This document shows positions 31,748 through 40,711 of a stretch of DNA of 64,000 bases, piece after piece (positions within the stretch are counted from its first letter, which is position 1; the number at the start of each line of letters is the position of its first letter). The notes beneath the pieces are model-generated. The model worked only from the letters and a program-made list of their open reading frames with translations. It made no database searches and was not told where the DNA came from. The stretch lies in contig NZ_FZOW01000013.1 of NCBI RefSeq assembly GCF_900188125.1, positions 1 through 64,000 on the forward strand, read 5' to 3'. The position numbers and the translations under genes are program-made. Origin of the DNA: Rhodococcoides kyotonense (GTDB taxonomy: Bacteria > Actinomycetota > Actinomycetes > Mycobacteriales > Mycobacteriaceae).

Positions 31748-32850
31748 CCGCAACAACGCTCGCGGCGGTCACCGTTGGATACGGCGAACCGATCGAACTA
31801 CGAGAAGTACCGCTGCCCGACGAGCTCGAGCCCGGTGCGCTTCTCGTCGAGATGCTCGCCAGCTCCATCTGCGGCACCGACGTACACGGGTGGAAAGGGC
31901 ACCTGACCATACCGGCCGCGCTGCCCAGCATCCAGGGCCACGAGATGGTCGGCCGGATCACCGGATTCGGCGACGGTCCGCAGACCGACTCGTTCGGCGA
32001 ACCACTCGAGATCGGCGACCGAGTCATCTGGTCGCACGCGTCGTGCGGGCATTGTCCCGCGTGCATGACGCGTCGGGACTCTGCTTTGTGCGAAAACCCG
32101 CGCATGTACGGGTATGCGAACGTCGACGCGTATCCCTATGTGCTGGGCGGATTCTCGACGCACGCATACGTGCTGCCGAACAGCGGACGCGTCAAGGTCC
32201 CCGATGCCGTTCCCGACGAGCTCGCCAGCGTGGCGGCATGTGCGGTCCGGTCGGCGGCCAATGCCGTCGAGAAGCTCGGTGCTGTTGCGCCCGGTGCGTG
32301 CATCCTCGTGCAGGGCGCAGGGCCGGTGGGACTGTTCGCGACGGCCATGCTGTCCCTGACGCCCGCGCGGCACTTGATCGTCGTCGGCGGGCCCGACTCG
32401 CGGCTCGAGATGGCTCGCGAGTTCGGCGCGACATCCGTGGTCAGCATCGACGAATTCCCGACGACCGAAGCACGGCGGGACGAGATCCTCCGCATCACCG
32501 GCGGAGTCCGTCCCGACCTGCTCGTCGAAATGTCCGGCGGTCCGACGGCGTTTGCCGAAGGCCTCGACATCGCCGCGAAAGGCGCACGCTACGTGCTGAT
32601 GGGGCAGGTGTCGGCGACCGAGTCGTCCGTCGTCGCCAGCCGGATCACGATGAAGAACCTCGAAGTCGTCGGCGCATTCTCGGGCTCGATCGCCTACTAC
32701 AAGCAGGCGCTCGACTTCCTCGCACTCACCGGCGAGCGGTTCGGATTCGACCGTATGATCTCCGGGCGATTCGCACTTGCCGATATCAACGACGCCATCG
32801 CTGGAATGATCGACATGACACAGACGAAACCGGTGATCAGGTTTCACTGA
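31744..32850 (+). CDS. Zinc-binding alcohol dehydrogenase family protein
   Basis: 368 residues. Catalytic zinc ligands are visible as Cys in SSICGTDVHGW and the GHEMVG histidine. The four structural-zinc cysteines lie in CGHCPACMTRRDSALC. The nucleotide-binding motif is VQGAGPVGLFA. It should oxidise or reduce an alcohol or aldehyde with NAD(P). Translational coupling to the ABC binding protein suggests it acts on the imported compound or its first product. Confidence 0.9.
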   Translation: MTATTLAAVTVGYGEPIELREVPLPDELEPGALLVEMLASSICGTDVHGWKGHLTIPAALPSIQGHEMVGRITGFGDGPQTDSFGEPLEIGDRVIWSHASCGHCPACMTRRDSALCENPRMYGYANVDAYPYVLGGFSTHAYVLPNSGRVKVPDAVPDELASVAACAVRSAANAVEKLGAVAPGACILVQGAGPVGLFATAMLSLTPARHLIVVGGPDSRLEMAREFGATSVVSIDEFPTTEARRDEILRITGGVRPDLLVEMSGGPTAFAEGLDIAAKGARYVLMGQVSATESSVVASRITMKNLEVVGAFSGSIAYYKQALDFLALTGERFGFDRMISGRFALADINDAIAGMIDMTQTKPVIRFH

Positions 32851-32868
32851 GCTGAAGGAGGGAGCGTC

Positions 32869-33516
32869 ATGACGCTTGGTCGATCGGTGGAAGCGTCACT
32901 ACTGGACAAGCTCCGAGAACTGGTGCTGAGCGGGGAATACCCGCCCGGCAGTCCCATTTCCGAGCAGCGGCTGACGGAGGCGTTCCACGTCAGCCGCACT
33001 CCGGTGCGTGAGGCGCTGAAACAACTTCAGAACGAAGGTCTCGTCGAGATCAGGTCGAAGGTCGGCACGTTCGTTCGTGAGCCTACGCGTCGGGAAGTCG
33101 CCGAACTGTTTGAGGTCAAGGAGGCGCTCGAAGGGTTGGCCGCGGGCCTGATGGCCAAGCGTGGGCCGATCGAGGAACTCGACATCCTGCGAGCGAATCT
33201 CGCCGAATCCGACGCGGCGGTGCGGGCCAACAACGTCACCAAGTACGTCGCGCTGGTCAAGCAGTTCCACGAGACCATCGTGGAAGGTAGCGACAACTCG
33301 AAGCTCGTCGAGCATTACCGTCGGCTCATGAATCAGCTGGCGTATCAGCGGTTGGTGCTACGGACGGTCGAACATCCTGGACGGCTTGCAGTATCGACCG
33401 CCGAGCACCAACGGGTCGTGGATCTGATCGAGGCGAAAGACTCCTGGGGTGCGGAGCGGGCGATGCGCATGCACGTCCAGGCGTCGTCGCAGGAGGCGTT
33501 GAACGTCCCGTCGTGA
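32869..33516 (+). CDS. GntR family regulator, FCD type
   Basis: 215 residues. The winged-helix part reads RLTEAFHVSRTPVREALKQLQ and EGLVEIRSKVGTFV; the FCD effector domain follows (LFEVKEALEGLAAGLMA and a metal-type His pattern around KQFHETIVEGSDN). It is strikingly similar to the GntR at 36708-37388 through both domains, so the two are paralogs. It ends the transporter operon, and its TGA is inside a family B palindrome. It probably controls this operon in response to the pathway substrate. Confidence 0.92.
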   Translation: MTLGRSVEASLLDKLRELVLSGEYPPGSPISEQRLTEAFHVSRTPVREALKQLQNEGLVEIRSKVGTFVREPTRREVAELFEVKEALEGLAAGLMAKRGPIEELDILRANLAESDAAVRANNVTKYVALVKQFHETIVEGSDNSKLVEHYRRLMNQLAYQRLVLRTVEHPGRLAVSTAEHQRVVDLIEAKDSWGAERAMRMHVQASSQEALNVPS

Positions 33517-33586
33517 GCGAAAATGTATAGCGCCTTCGGGTCACTCCGCAGGCTACGCTCCTGGCCCGCTATACATTTTCGCTCAC
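33513..33586. repeat. 74-bp palindromic repeat, family B long form (copy 3)
   Basis: Arms GTGAGCGAAAATGTATAGCG (33513-33532) and its exact complement at 33567-33586, with a 34-base centre containing CACTCCGCAGGCTACGCTCC. The element lies exactly between convergent genes: the gntR TGA (33514-33516) is in the left arm and the ribBA TGA (33583-33585, minus strand) is in the right arm. It can form a hairpin in either transcript and probably acts as a shared terminator. Confidence 0.9.
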
Positions 33587-34791
33587 GTGAGGAGTGCGTG
33601 CCCCAGCCTCTCGGCCTTGGTGAGCAGATAGCGGTGGTTGTCATCGTGGGCCTCGACGTGCAGTGGGGTGGTCCGCAGAACGTCGGTGCCGTACGACGTC
33701 AGACCCGACACCTTGTGCGGATTGTTCGTCATCAGGTTGACGGACCTGATGCCCAGCGTGTCGAGAATCCGCGCTGCACAACCGAAGTCACGAGCGTCGA
33801 TAGGTAGGCCGAGTGCGGTGTTGGCGTCGACGGTGTCGTACCCGCGTTCCTGTAGTTCGTATGCGCGCAGCTTCTGCAGCAACCCGATGCCGCGACCCTC
33901 GTGGCCACGGAGGTACACCACGACACCTGTTCCGACGCGGGCGATCTCGGCGAGGGCGCGGTCGAGTTGCGGACCGCAATCGCAGCGACGCGACCCGAAC
34001 ACGTCCCCGGTGAGGCACTCGGAATGCACGCGCACGAGTACATCGTCCTGACCCTCGATGTCACCGAGTGCGAGTACCGCGTGTTCGAGCCCGCTCTCGT
34101 CGGTGACCGCCGTCATCTGGAACACTGCATGTTCGGTGGGGAGCGCCACGGTCGGACTGATCGTCAGTGCGCTCGTCCACCTGCGGTAGCGGACGATATC
34201 CGCGATGGCCAGATTGTTCAATCCATGTGTGGCACAGAAGGAGTCGAGTTCGTCGCCGCGCATCATGGTGCCGTCGTCGTTGACGATCTCGCAGATGGCG
34301 CCGGCGGGGTGTAGCCCGGCGAGGGACGTGAGATCGACGGCGGCCTCGGTGTGTCCCGGCCGCTCGAGTACGCCACCCTCCCGTGCACGGAGTGGGAAGA
34401 CGTGGCCGGGGCGGGTCAGCTGCTCGGCCCGAGTGTCGCCGGCTCCGAGCAAGCGCAGGGTGCGTGCACGGTCGGCCGCCGAAATGCCGGTGCTGACGCC
34501 GGTGCGGGCGTCGACACTGATCGTGTACGCGGTGCCCTTGGGATCTTCGTTGTCCGACACCATCGGTGGGAGATTCAGTGCGTCGAGGCGATCTCCTCGC
34601 ATCGGTACGCACAGCACGCCGGAACCGTGGCGGATCGTGAACGCGACCAGTTCCGCAGTGGCATGTTCGGCGGCGAAGATCAGGTCGCCTTCGTTCTCGC
34701 GGTCGTGATCGTCGACTACGACGACGGCTCGCCCGGCCGCGATATCGGCAACGGCGCGTTCGACTTCCGTGACGAACGACGGTGTGCTCAT
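33583..34791 (-). CDS. ribBA: Bifunctional 3,4-dihydroxy-2-butanone-4-phosphate synthase/GTP cyclohydrolase II
   Basis: 402 residues from ATG 34791. RibB half: [25 protein letters not shown] and [10 protein letters not shown] with the HTEAA acidic/His site. RibA half: the zinc cysteines in [29 protein letters not shown], and the late TNNPHK. Both reactions start riboflavin synthesis. The gene overlaps the upstream permease gene by four bases (ATGA), so it is expressed with it rather than with a rib operon. Beside a flavin reductase and an LLM monooxygenase, a dedicated flavin supply is a reasonable reading. Confidence 0.95.
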   Translation of the reverse strand: MSTPSFVTEVERAVADIAAGRAVVVVDDHDRENEGDLIFAAEHATAELVAFTIRHGSGVLCVPMRGDRLDALNLPPMVSDNEDPKGTAYTISVDARTGVSTGISAADRARTLRLLGAGDTRAEQLTRPGHVFPLRAREGGVLERPGHTEAAVDLTSLAGLHPAGAICEIVNDDGTMMRGDELDSFCATHGLNNLAIADIVRYRRWTSALTISPTVALPTEHAVFQMTAVTDESGLEHAVLALGDIEGQDDVLVRVHSECLTGDVFGSRRCDCGPQLDRALAEIARVGTGVVVYLRGHEGRGIGLLQKLRAYELQERGYDTVDANTALGLPIDARDFGCAARILDTLGIRSVNLMTNNPHKVSGLTSYGTDVLRTTPLHVEAHDDNHRYLLTKAERLGHALLT

Positions 34792-36218
34792 GACGTCACG
34801 CTCGCCTTCTGCGTCGTCGTGGACTTGGTGCCTCGACGGAGACCGGGCAGCATGTACGTCAGCATGTACACCACTGCGGCGACGGCGAATCCGACGATGT
34901 AGGTCAGGTCGCCCCACTCCGGATGATGGACCGTGACCCAGCCCTTGTAGAACGACAGGTTCCAGAACGGGATCGACGCGACGACGCCGACGACCCAGGC
35001 AGCGAAGCCCCAGTTGACGATGCGGGTCTCGTCGTACAGTTCTTCGATGCGTGTCTTGTCCTTGCGTCCGCCGACGAAGTAGTCGAGCAGCAGCGCGGCG
35101 CCGAACGGTGCGATCAGGTACGCGCCGAGGAACAGGAAGTTCTTGAACTTGGCCTCGAAACCTTCACCGGCCCACAGGCTGATGACGTACGCGAGGACGC
35201 AGATGACGACCACCGCGGTACGACGACTTACCGGAATCCGCAGTGTCTGAACGGAAATCGCGCCGCCGTAGACGTTGAGGAAGTTCTGTGAGAACGACGA
35301 GAGCATGACGACGATGAGAGCGACCGGCGCCCACGAACCGGTCAGGCGTGCGAGTGCGCCGATCGGTTCCTCGCCGGTGACCGCGGACGCGCCGAGCAGC
35401 GCACCGGCGATGCCGAGCCAGCTGAGCGTCAAGAAATTGCCCGCGAGAGTGTAAAGGCCTGCGCGAGTGGCGGTCTTGTCGTCGTCGGGCAGATAACGCG
35501 AGTAGTCGGATGCGAACGGCCACCAGGCGATCAGGAACGACATGAAGAATCCGGCGACGGTGATCCATCCGCCGACACCGCCGATGTAGAAGGGCGCCGA
35601 GGTGTCCGCGTCGAAACCGAGGGTGTCGCTGTTGACGATCGACACGACCGTGATCAGCACGAATCCGAAGAACAGTACGAACGACAGAATCTTCTGCAGG
35701 AAGTGAATCATGTTGTAGCCGAACACTGCTACGACGAGCTGAATGCTGACGAGCACGAGCGCCGACAGCCAGAAGGGGATGCCCGGGGCGAGTTCGTGCA
35801 AGGCTTGTGCGCCGAGGATGATCGTCACTGCGGCCCAGCCGATTCCAGCAAAGATGTTGATGTACGCCACGGGGATGAAGTTGCCGAAGAATCCGAGTGG
35901 TCCGCGAGCCTGGATCTGTTGCGGAACGCCGAGTCGGGCGCCCATCTGCGACAGCACGCCCATGACGACGGCTCCGATGAGCGATCCGGCGACGATCGCG
36001 CTGACGGCCGACGTCAGAGACAGTCCGAAGCTGACAGCCGAGAATCCGAGGACCATGATCGGGAAGTTCATACCGGCGGCGAACCAGATCGAGAACTGGG
36101 ATCGAGCCGTTCCGTGACGTTCGACGTCGGGAATGTGGTCGACGCCGTACGGCTCGACCGCGGCGATCTTGCTTCGATACTGGCGATCTGCGGTATCCGC
36201 CGAGGGAGTGTCTGACAT
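34788..36218 (-). CDS. NCS1-family nucleobase/heterocycle permease
   Basis: 476 residues from ATG 36218, with about twelve hydrophobic segments. It fits the purine-cytosine permease branch of NCS1: [20 protein letters not shown]-like start (here [12 protein letters not shown]), FGARLG-type loop as [20 protein letters not shown], and [18 protein letters not shown], which matches the conserved cation/substrate site region. Relatives carry cytosine, purines, allantoin, hydantoins, thiamine or pyridoxine. Coupling to ribBA and position in the catabolic island suggest uptake of the pathway's nitrogen heterocycle. Confidence 0.92.
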   Translation of the reverse strand: MSDTPSADTADRQYRSKIAAVEPYGVDHIPDVERHGTARSQFSIWFAAGMNFPIMVLGFSAVSFGLSLTSAVSAIVAGSLIGAVVMGVLSQMGARLGVPQQIQARGPLGFFGNFIPVAYINIFAGIGWAAVTIILGAQALHELAPGIPFWLSALVLVSIQLVVAVFGYNMIHFLQKILSFVLFFGFVLITVVSIVNSDTLGFDADTSAPFYIGGVGGWITVAGFFMSFLIAWWPFASDYSRYLPDDDKTATRAGLYTLAGNFLTLSWLGIAGALLGASAVTGEEPIGALARLTGSWAPVALIVVMLSSFSQNFLNVYGGAISVQTLRIPVSRRTAVVVICVLAYVISLWAGEGFEAKFKNFLFLGAYLIAPFGAALLLDYFVGGRKDKTRIEELYDETRIVNWGFAAWVVGVVASIPFWNLSFYKGWVTVHHPEWGDLTYIVGFAVAAVVYMLTYMLPGLRRGTKSTTTQKASVTS

Positions 36219-36243
36219 TGAGAATCTCACTTCTTGCCATGAT

Positions 36244-36271
36244 GTATGGCAGTAGATCGTATACGGATCAC
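36244..36271. promoter_or_regulatory. Candidate GntR operator upstream of the permease-ribBA operon
   Basis: An almost perfect palindrome ATCGTATACGGAT (36256-36268) with a GTATAC core, the usual centre of FCD-GntR sites, lies about 40 bases upstream of the permease start. Beside it is GTATGGCA (36244-36251), which recurs as TGCCATAC at 36672-36679 upstream of the gntR gene and at 39897-39904 over the BCCT start. Assignment to either GntR is inference. Confidence 0.35.
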
Positions 36272-36353
36272 ACTTGTCTTTTCGCCGCCGGAAGTCAACC
36301 CCCGTGGGCGTGAAAATGCTTCGGCTGCACAGACTTTTGGATTTCTTTACGTA

Positions 36354-36644
36354 TCAGTACGTCTGGGAATCGGCGTCGTCGCAGATCACCGTCACCGGCG
36401 GGTCCACGAAGCCTGCAACCGCAACGACATTCGCGAGAGCGGGATCTGCGAGAAACTCGTCGACGCTGCGTCGATCGGGGAAGTGCGTCAGGACCGTGAT
36501 GTCGTTCCCGTCCCGGTAGATGCGATGGCCGGTTGCGCCGTGTGCTCGACGGTTGTCCTGGTGGCCCGCAAAGGCGTTGTGCCATTGTTCGTAATCTCGA
36601 ACACGGTGGCGCGTGATGAGCGTGGTCATGAGCGGTACGTCCAT
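36354..36644 (-). CDS. Small ABM-like/cyclase-type protein
   Basis: Up to 96 residues from ATG 36644; ATG 36629 gives 91. The sequence TLITRHRVRDYEQWHNAFAG, a central GHRIYRDGNDITVLTHFPDR and SVDEFLADPALANVV form the dimeric alpha/beta-barrel pattern of small monooxygenase or cyclase-like proteins. It is transcribed away from the gntR gene and lies between the two halves of the catabolic island, so a role in the same pathway is possible. No strong ribosome binding site is visible for either start. Confidence 0.6.
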   Translation of the reverse strand: MDVPLMTTLITRHRVRDYEQWHNAFAGHQDNRRAHGATGHRIYRDGNDITVLTHFPDRRSVDEFLADPALANVVAVAGFVDPPVTVICDDADSQTY

Positions 36645-36707
36645 ATCGGTAGGGGTTGTTGTGTAAGGTCGTGCCATACCAAGTGCCACAGAATCGAGGA
36701 ATTGTTC

Positions 36708-37388
36708 ATGGTGTCTGCGACTCCCCGAAAGCTCGTGACGGCCAACTTTCAGATGCAGGTCGCGTCCAGCCTCCGAACGATGATCATCGACGGCGAGCTC
36801 AACCCCGGCGACGCGTTGTCCGAAGTGGCGCTGGCCGAGACGTTCGGAATCTCTCGCACACCCGTCCGCGAAGCGCTGAAGCAGTTGCAGATCGAAGGTC
36901 TCGTCGAGATTCGTTCGCGTGTCGGCACATTCGTTGCACGGCCGTCGCGTCGGGAGATCAACGAGCTGTTCGAGATGAAGCAACTCCTCGAAGGCGCTGC
37001 CGCTCGGCTGATGGCAGCCCGCGGCAACATTCCCGAGTTGGACGCGATGAAGGCCAACGTCCGTGAGGCGGACGAGGCCGTCGAGGCCGGTGACACCGAA
37101 CGCTACGCCGAGCTGGTCCGCGACTTCCACGAGATCCTCATCGCCGGCGCCGACAACGGAAAGCTGTCCGCGCACTACCGCATTCTGATGAATCAGCTGT
37201 CCTACGGGCGTCTCGTGAAAACGTCGCTGTCGCAACCGGGTAGGTCCGTGGACTCGGAAACCGAACACCATCGTGTCCTCGAACTGATCGTCGCGAAGGA
37301 CGGTGCAGGCGCGGAGCGGTTGATGCGGCACCACGTCCAGGCCAGTCACCACGCGGTGATGGCGGGCCTGGACGCTGCGGACGCCTGA
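36708..37388 (+). CDS. GntR family regulator, FCD type (second copy)
   Basis: 226 residues from ATG 36708, with GAGGA seven bases upstream. HTH: LAETFGISRTPVREALKQLQ and GLVEIRSRVGTFVA; FCD domain: LFEMKQLLEGAAARLMAARG and VRDFHEILIAGADNGK. It matches the GntR at 32869-33516 almost residue for residue in the HTH and much of the FCD part. It is divergent from the small ABM-like gene and converges on the flavin reductase operon. It likely regulates the flavin-monooxygenase side of the island. Confidence 0.92.
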   Translation: MVSATPRKLVTANFQMQVASSLRTMIIDGELNPGDALSEVALAETFGISRTPVREALKQLQIEGLVEIRSRVGTFVARPSRREINELFEMKQLLEGAAARLMAARGNIPELDAMKANVREADEAVEAGDTERYAELVRDFHEILIAGADNGKLSAHYRILMNQLSYGRLVKTSLSQPGRSVDSETEHHRVLELIVAKDGAGAERLMRHHVQASHHAVMAGLDAADA

Positions 37389-37400
37389 TCCCCCTGGGGC

Positions 37401-37904
37401 TCAGACCAGGGCCTGCAGGGCGCCGCCGTCGAAGAACCCGCCCGCGCTGTAGACCATCGGTGCGATGTCGGTGACGTCGGCATGCCGGACGCGGCACACG
37501 AAGACGGTATGCGTGTTCGCCTGCAGCCGCTCCCGAATCTCGACCTCCATGACCGCGCTGCTACGCGCCAACAGCGGGCTGCCGTGCGGGCCGGGAGTCC
37601 AGTCGAGGCCGTCGAACTTGTCGGTTGCCTTCGACGCGAACGTTGCTGCCACATCGCCTTGTTCGACCGACAGAATGTTCACGGCGAGGTGCGACGACCG
37701 GAACAGGCTGTCGTGCGTGTTCGACGTCTTCTGTACACACACCATGATGGTCGGCGGCTCGAGCGAAACGCTGGTGAACGCGTTGACGGCGAGACCGCGT
37801 GGGGTGTCGTCGACCTGAGTCGTGATGACCGTGACCCCGGTGACGAACCGCCGGTTGACGGCCTTGACCAGATCCGGTGTGACGTCGGTGTCGAGCTGTG
37901 TCAT
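37401..37904 (-). CDS. Flavin reductase, two-component monooxygenase type
   Basis: 167 residues from ATG 37904, with GAAAGGA upstream. The HpaC/RutF-like flavin reductase fold is shown by RFVTGVTVITTQVDDTPRG, AVNAFTSVSLEPPTIMVCV, and the LAVNILS strand, plus a terminal VCRVRHADV region. It should reduce FMN or FAD with NAD(P)H and pass it to a partner oxygenase. The obvious partner in the window is the LLM protein at 43493-44536. It is the last gene of an operon behind BCCT and SnoaL-like genes. Confidence 0.9.
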   Translation of the reverse strand: MTQLDTDVTPDLVKAVNRRFVTGVTVITTQVDDTPRGLAVNAFTSVSLEPPTIMVCVQKTSNTHDSLFRSSHLAVNILSVEQGDVAATFASKATDKFDGLDWTPGPHGSPLLARSSAVMEVEIRERLQANTHTVFVCRVRHADVTDIAPMVYSAGGFFDGGALQALV

Positions 37905-37914
37905 GAGATTCCTT

Positions 37915-38331
37915 TCAGTCCTGGCCGACGGTGATGATGTTCAATGCGCTGAGCAGCGCCCGCGGGTCCCACGTGACGTGCTCCTCGGTGATGGTGTCGC
38001 CGTCGAACACGGCGAACGTGGCGCCGCTGACCTCCACGGTGCGACCGGTCGTCGGGATCCCCAGGAACGGGCCGGTGTGAGTGCCGGTGCTGTGCCAACG
38101 GATGGCCGCGCGGTCCCCGTCGATCAGGATGTCGTCGACGACCGTCGTCAAATCTGGGAACGCGGCCCGCGTCGAGACGATCGACGCCTTGAACGTGGCC
38201 CGGTCGGTGGTGTGGCCGTTGGATCCGTAGCGCACGTAGCCGGGCGCGAGGACCGCATCCAGAGCGTCGACGTCGCCGTTGTCCCATGCTGCGTTCCATG
38301 CCTGCTCGAGCTGCGAGCGTCGGGTGGTCAT
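37915..38331 (-). CDS. SnoaL/NTF2-like protein
   Basis: 138 residues; its ATG overlaps the BCCT stop (ATGA). The cone-shaped SnoaL fold is indicated by AWNAAWDNGDVDALDAVLAPGYV, DRATFKASIVSTRAAFPDL, and IRWHSTGTHTGPFLGIPTTG with the EVSGATFAVFDGDTI strand. Members are ester cyclases or small hydrolase/isomerase enzymes; here it may process a ring-opened or carbonyl intermediate. It lies ten bases upstream of the flavin reductase start in the same transcript. Confidence 0.88.
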   Translation of the reverse strand: MTTRRSQLEQAWNAAWDNGDVDALDAVLAPGYVRYGSNGHTTDRATFKASIVSTRAAFPDLTTVVDDILIDGDRAAIRWHSTGTHTGPFLGIPTTGRTVEVSGATFAVFDGDTITEEHVTWDPRALLSALNIITVGQD

Positions 38332-39902
38332 AGGAGTTCTTCCTTTCGATCGTTGGCAAGTTGTTTCCAGAGGGCCACCGTCAGCCCTGCGACGATCACC
38401 AGGAACGGCAACGACGTCACGATGACGGTGTTCTGCAGGACGTTCAGTCCGCCGGCGAACAGCAGGACGATGGCGGTGATTCCGGTCAGCACGCCCCACA
38501 TGACGAGCACCCAGCGCGGCGGTGTCAGCGATCCGTTGGTGGTCATCATCGACAGCACGTAGGTGTTGGCGTCGGCGCCGGAGATGAAGAAGACCGCGAC
38601 CAGCAGGATCGCCACCGCAGTGGTGATCGACGCGAAGGGGAAGTGCTCGAGCGTCGCGAAGAATGCGCTGTTGATGTCGGCGGCGGTGCGTGCGGCGATG
38701 TCGCCGCCTTGGTAGAGATCGATGTGGATGGCGGTGCCGCCGAACACCGTGAACCACGTGAAGAACACGATGCTGGGGACGACGAGCACGCCGAGGATGA
38801 ACCCGCGGATGGTGCGGCCGCGTGAGATACGGGCCAGGAACACACCGACGAATGCGCCCCACGACACCCACCACGCCAGCATGAAGTAAGTCCAACCCTG
38901 CATCCACTCGATATCGCCGAAAGCGCTGCCCTGCAGACTCATTCGCAGGAAGTCCGTGGCCCACATGCCGATCGACTCGGTGTAGAGGTTGATCACGAAG
39001 ATCGTCGGCCCGACGATCAGCATGAACACGAACAATGCGATCGCCATCCACGAGCTGGCATGGCTGAGGTACTTGATGCCGCGGCTGACGCCGGTCACCG
39101 CGGACATCGTGAACACCGCGGTCACGGCGGCAATGATGAGCACCTGCGAGGTGGAGTCGACGGGGATGCCGAACAGCACGTTGAATCCGTTGTTGATCTG
39201 CAGTGCGCCGAGCCCGAGTGACGTCGTCGTGCCGAACAGCGTCGAGAACACCGCGAGGACGTCGATGGTCTTGCCGATCGGGCCGTCGACCCGGTCGCCC
39301 AGGAGTGGCCGGAACAGCTGGCTGACCAGGGCGCGGCGCCCCTTACAGTGCGTCGAATAGGCGATGGCGAGGCCGAACACAGCGAAGATCGCCCACGCGT
39401 GCACTCCCCAGTCGAAGTACGAGTACTGCATCGCGCGCACCGCGGCCTCGGGGGTTCCCGGCCCGGCGAGCCCGTGCGGTGGCGTCGCGAAGTGGGAGAT
39501 CGGCTCGGCTACGCCATAGGAGATGAGGCCGATGCCCATCACGGCGCTGAGGATCATCATGAGCCAGCTGATGGTGGAGAACTCGGGCTTCTCGTCGGCA
39601 GGCCCGAGGCGACGGTCGCCTGCCGGGCTGAACGCGAGGAACACGAGAAACACCAGAACACCCAGCGTCACAGTCAGATACAGCCAACCGAAGGTCTGTG
39701 TCGTCCAATCGAGCGACGAGCTGATCACCGAGTTCAGGTTGTCGGTGAACGCAACTGCCCACGCGACGAACAACGCAGCGACCGCAACGGACGTCCAGAA
39801 GACGCTACCGAGTCGGCGTGTGCGCCCTGTCGGTGGCGTTTCGACCGGTGTCGGCCGTGATGCGATGGTGGCGCTGGAGGGAGACGATCCGTGCTCTGCC
39901 AT
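38328..39902 (-). CDS. BCCT-family transporter
   Basis: 524 residues from ATG 39902, with twelve or so hydrophobic segments. The BCCT signature region is present: SYGVAEPISHFATPP, SYFDWGVHAWAIFA with the conserved tryptophan run, HCKGRRALVSQLFRPLLG, and later LAWWVSWGAFVGVFLARISRGRT. BCCT proteins import quaternary amines such as betaine, choline or carnitine. With GntR control and catabolic neighbours, a quaternary or zwitterionic nitrogen compound is likely. Its promoter region is shared with the divergent DUF1185 operon. Confidence 0.93.
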   Translation of the reverse strand: MAEHGSSPSSATIASRPTPVETPPTGRTRRLGSVFWTSVAVAALFVAWAVAFTDNLNSVISSSLDWTTQTFGWLYLTVTLGVLVFLVFLAFSPAGDRRLGPADEKPEFSTISWLMMILSAVMGIGLISYGVAEPISHFATPPHGLAGPGTPEAAVRAMQYSYFDWGVHAWAIFAVFGLAIAYSTHCKGRRALVSQLFRPLLGDRVDGPIGKTIDVLAVFSTLFGTTTSLGLGALQINNGFNVLFGIPVDSTSQVLIIAAVTAVFTMSAVTGVSRGIKYLSHASSWMAIALFVFMLIVGPTIFVINLYTESIGMWATDFLRMSLQGSAFGDIEWMQGWTYFMLAWWVSWGAFVGVFLARISRGRTIRGFILGVLVVPSIVFFTWFTVFGGTAIHIDLYQGGDIAARTAADINSAFFATLEHFPFASITTAVAILLVAVFFISGADANTYVLSMMTTNGSLTPPRWVLVMWGVLTGITAIVLLFAGGLNVLQNTVIVTSLPFLVIVAGLTVALWKQLANDRKEELL

Positions 39903-40087
39903 ACAACAGAGTATGTGCTGGCTCACTTTTTCTTGTCAACACTGGATTTGAGTCGATGCGTAAACAGCAGTGACGGTCGTATTACAAAGGTGTTTCACCT
40001 GCAGCTTTACGACTGTGTGCGGGTCGAAGCATCATATTTTGGCGTCACCTGTTGACCGACTGTGGCTAGGGCCCTAATGTGTGTTGC
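39903..40087. promoter_or_regulatory. Divergent promoter with nested inverted repeat
   Basis: Separates the BCCT-SnoaL-reductase operon from the DUF1185-hydrolase-ALDH-LLM operon. A nested repeat runs GTCGTA (39976-39981) to TACGAC (40008-40013), with AGGTG-TTT-CACCT (39988-40000) inside. A second repeat CATAC-N6-GTATG starts at the BCCT start codon. Either could bind a GntR protein. Confidence 0.45.
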
Positions 40088-40711
40088 ATGCAAGAGCAGA
40101 AGCGATACGGCGACACCGAGGCAATCCGTCGCGTAGTGGTCTACCGAGAAGAGACCATCACCGAAGCCGGCACTGCCCCGATTCGGCCGGTCTCCCGCGC
40201 GAGTGTTGCTGTGGTGGTGCGTAATCCGTGGATCGGCACCGGGCCGGATACCGACCTGTCCGATGCTGTGATCGACCTGGCGCCTGCGTTGGCGACACTG
40301 ATCTCGGACCGTCTCGGCGAGGCGCTCGGCGGATCGGACAACATCGAGGCATTCGGCAAAGCTGCGATCGTCGGAACGGCCGGAGAGATCGAACATGGTG
40401 GGGCGCTGATACATACGCCCTACTTCGGCAACCTCCTGCGTGAATTCCTGCAGGGCGAGTCGATCATCTGTTTCGCCGACGCGCGTGCCGATGCCGGGCA
40501 GGAGCTCGTCGTCCCGCTCTGGCACAAGCTCCATGCTGCGACCCGCAGCCACTATCAGACCGTCAGCACCCGGGTTTCCGACGCGCCTCGCGCCGACGAG
40601 ATCGTCGTCGTAGCCGCGGCGTCGACCGGCCCACGTCCACATCCACGAATCGGCGACCGAAAATCCGATCCCGCCGTCAGCACGCACACATTGGAGGCAG
40701 CACTTTCATGA
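40088..40711 (+). CDS. DUF1185 (amino acid synthesis family) protein, copy 1
   Basis: 207 residues from ATG 40088. It shares the DUF1185 pattern with the next gene: VVVYREETITEAG, VAVVVRNPWIGTG, EAFGKAAIVGTAGEIEHGGALIHTPYFG (landmarks GKAAIVG and EHGGALIHT) and SHYQTVSTRVSDAPR. The family has crystal structures but no established reaction. It is found beside aldehyde dehydrogenases and flavin monooxygenases in catabolic clusters. Its stop overlaps the next start (ATGA). Confidence 0.85.
   Translation: MQEQKRYGDTEAIRRVVVYREETITEAGTAPIRPVSRASVAVVVRNPWIGTGPDTDLSDAVIDLAPALATLISDRLGEALGGSDNIEAFGKAAIVGTAGEIEHGGALIHTPYFGNLLREFLQGESIICFADARADAGQELVVPLWHKLHAATRSHYQTVSTRVSDAPRADEIVVVAAASTGPRPHPRIGDRKSDPAVSTHTLEAALS

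Noticed and set aside
36246-36707. Upstream extension of the second gntR gene
   Set aside because: The extension overlaps the minus-strand ABM-like gene and the promoter. ATG 36708 has a ribosome binding site and starts the normal GntR length.
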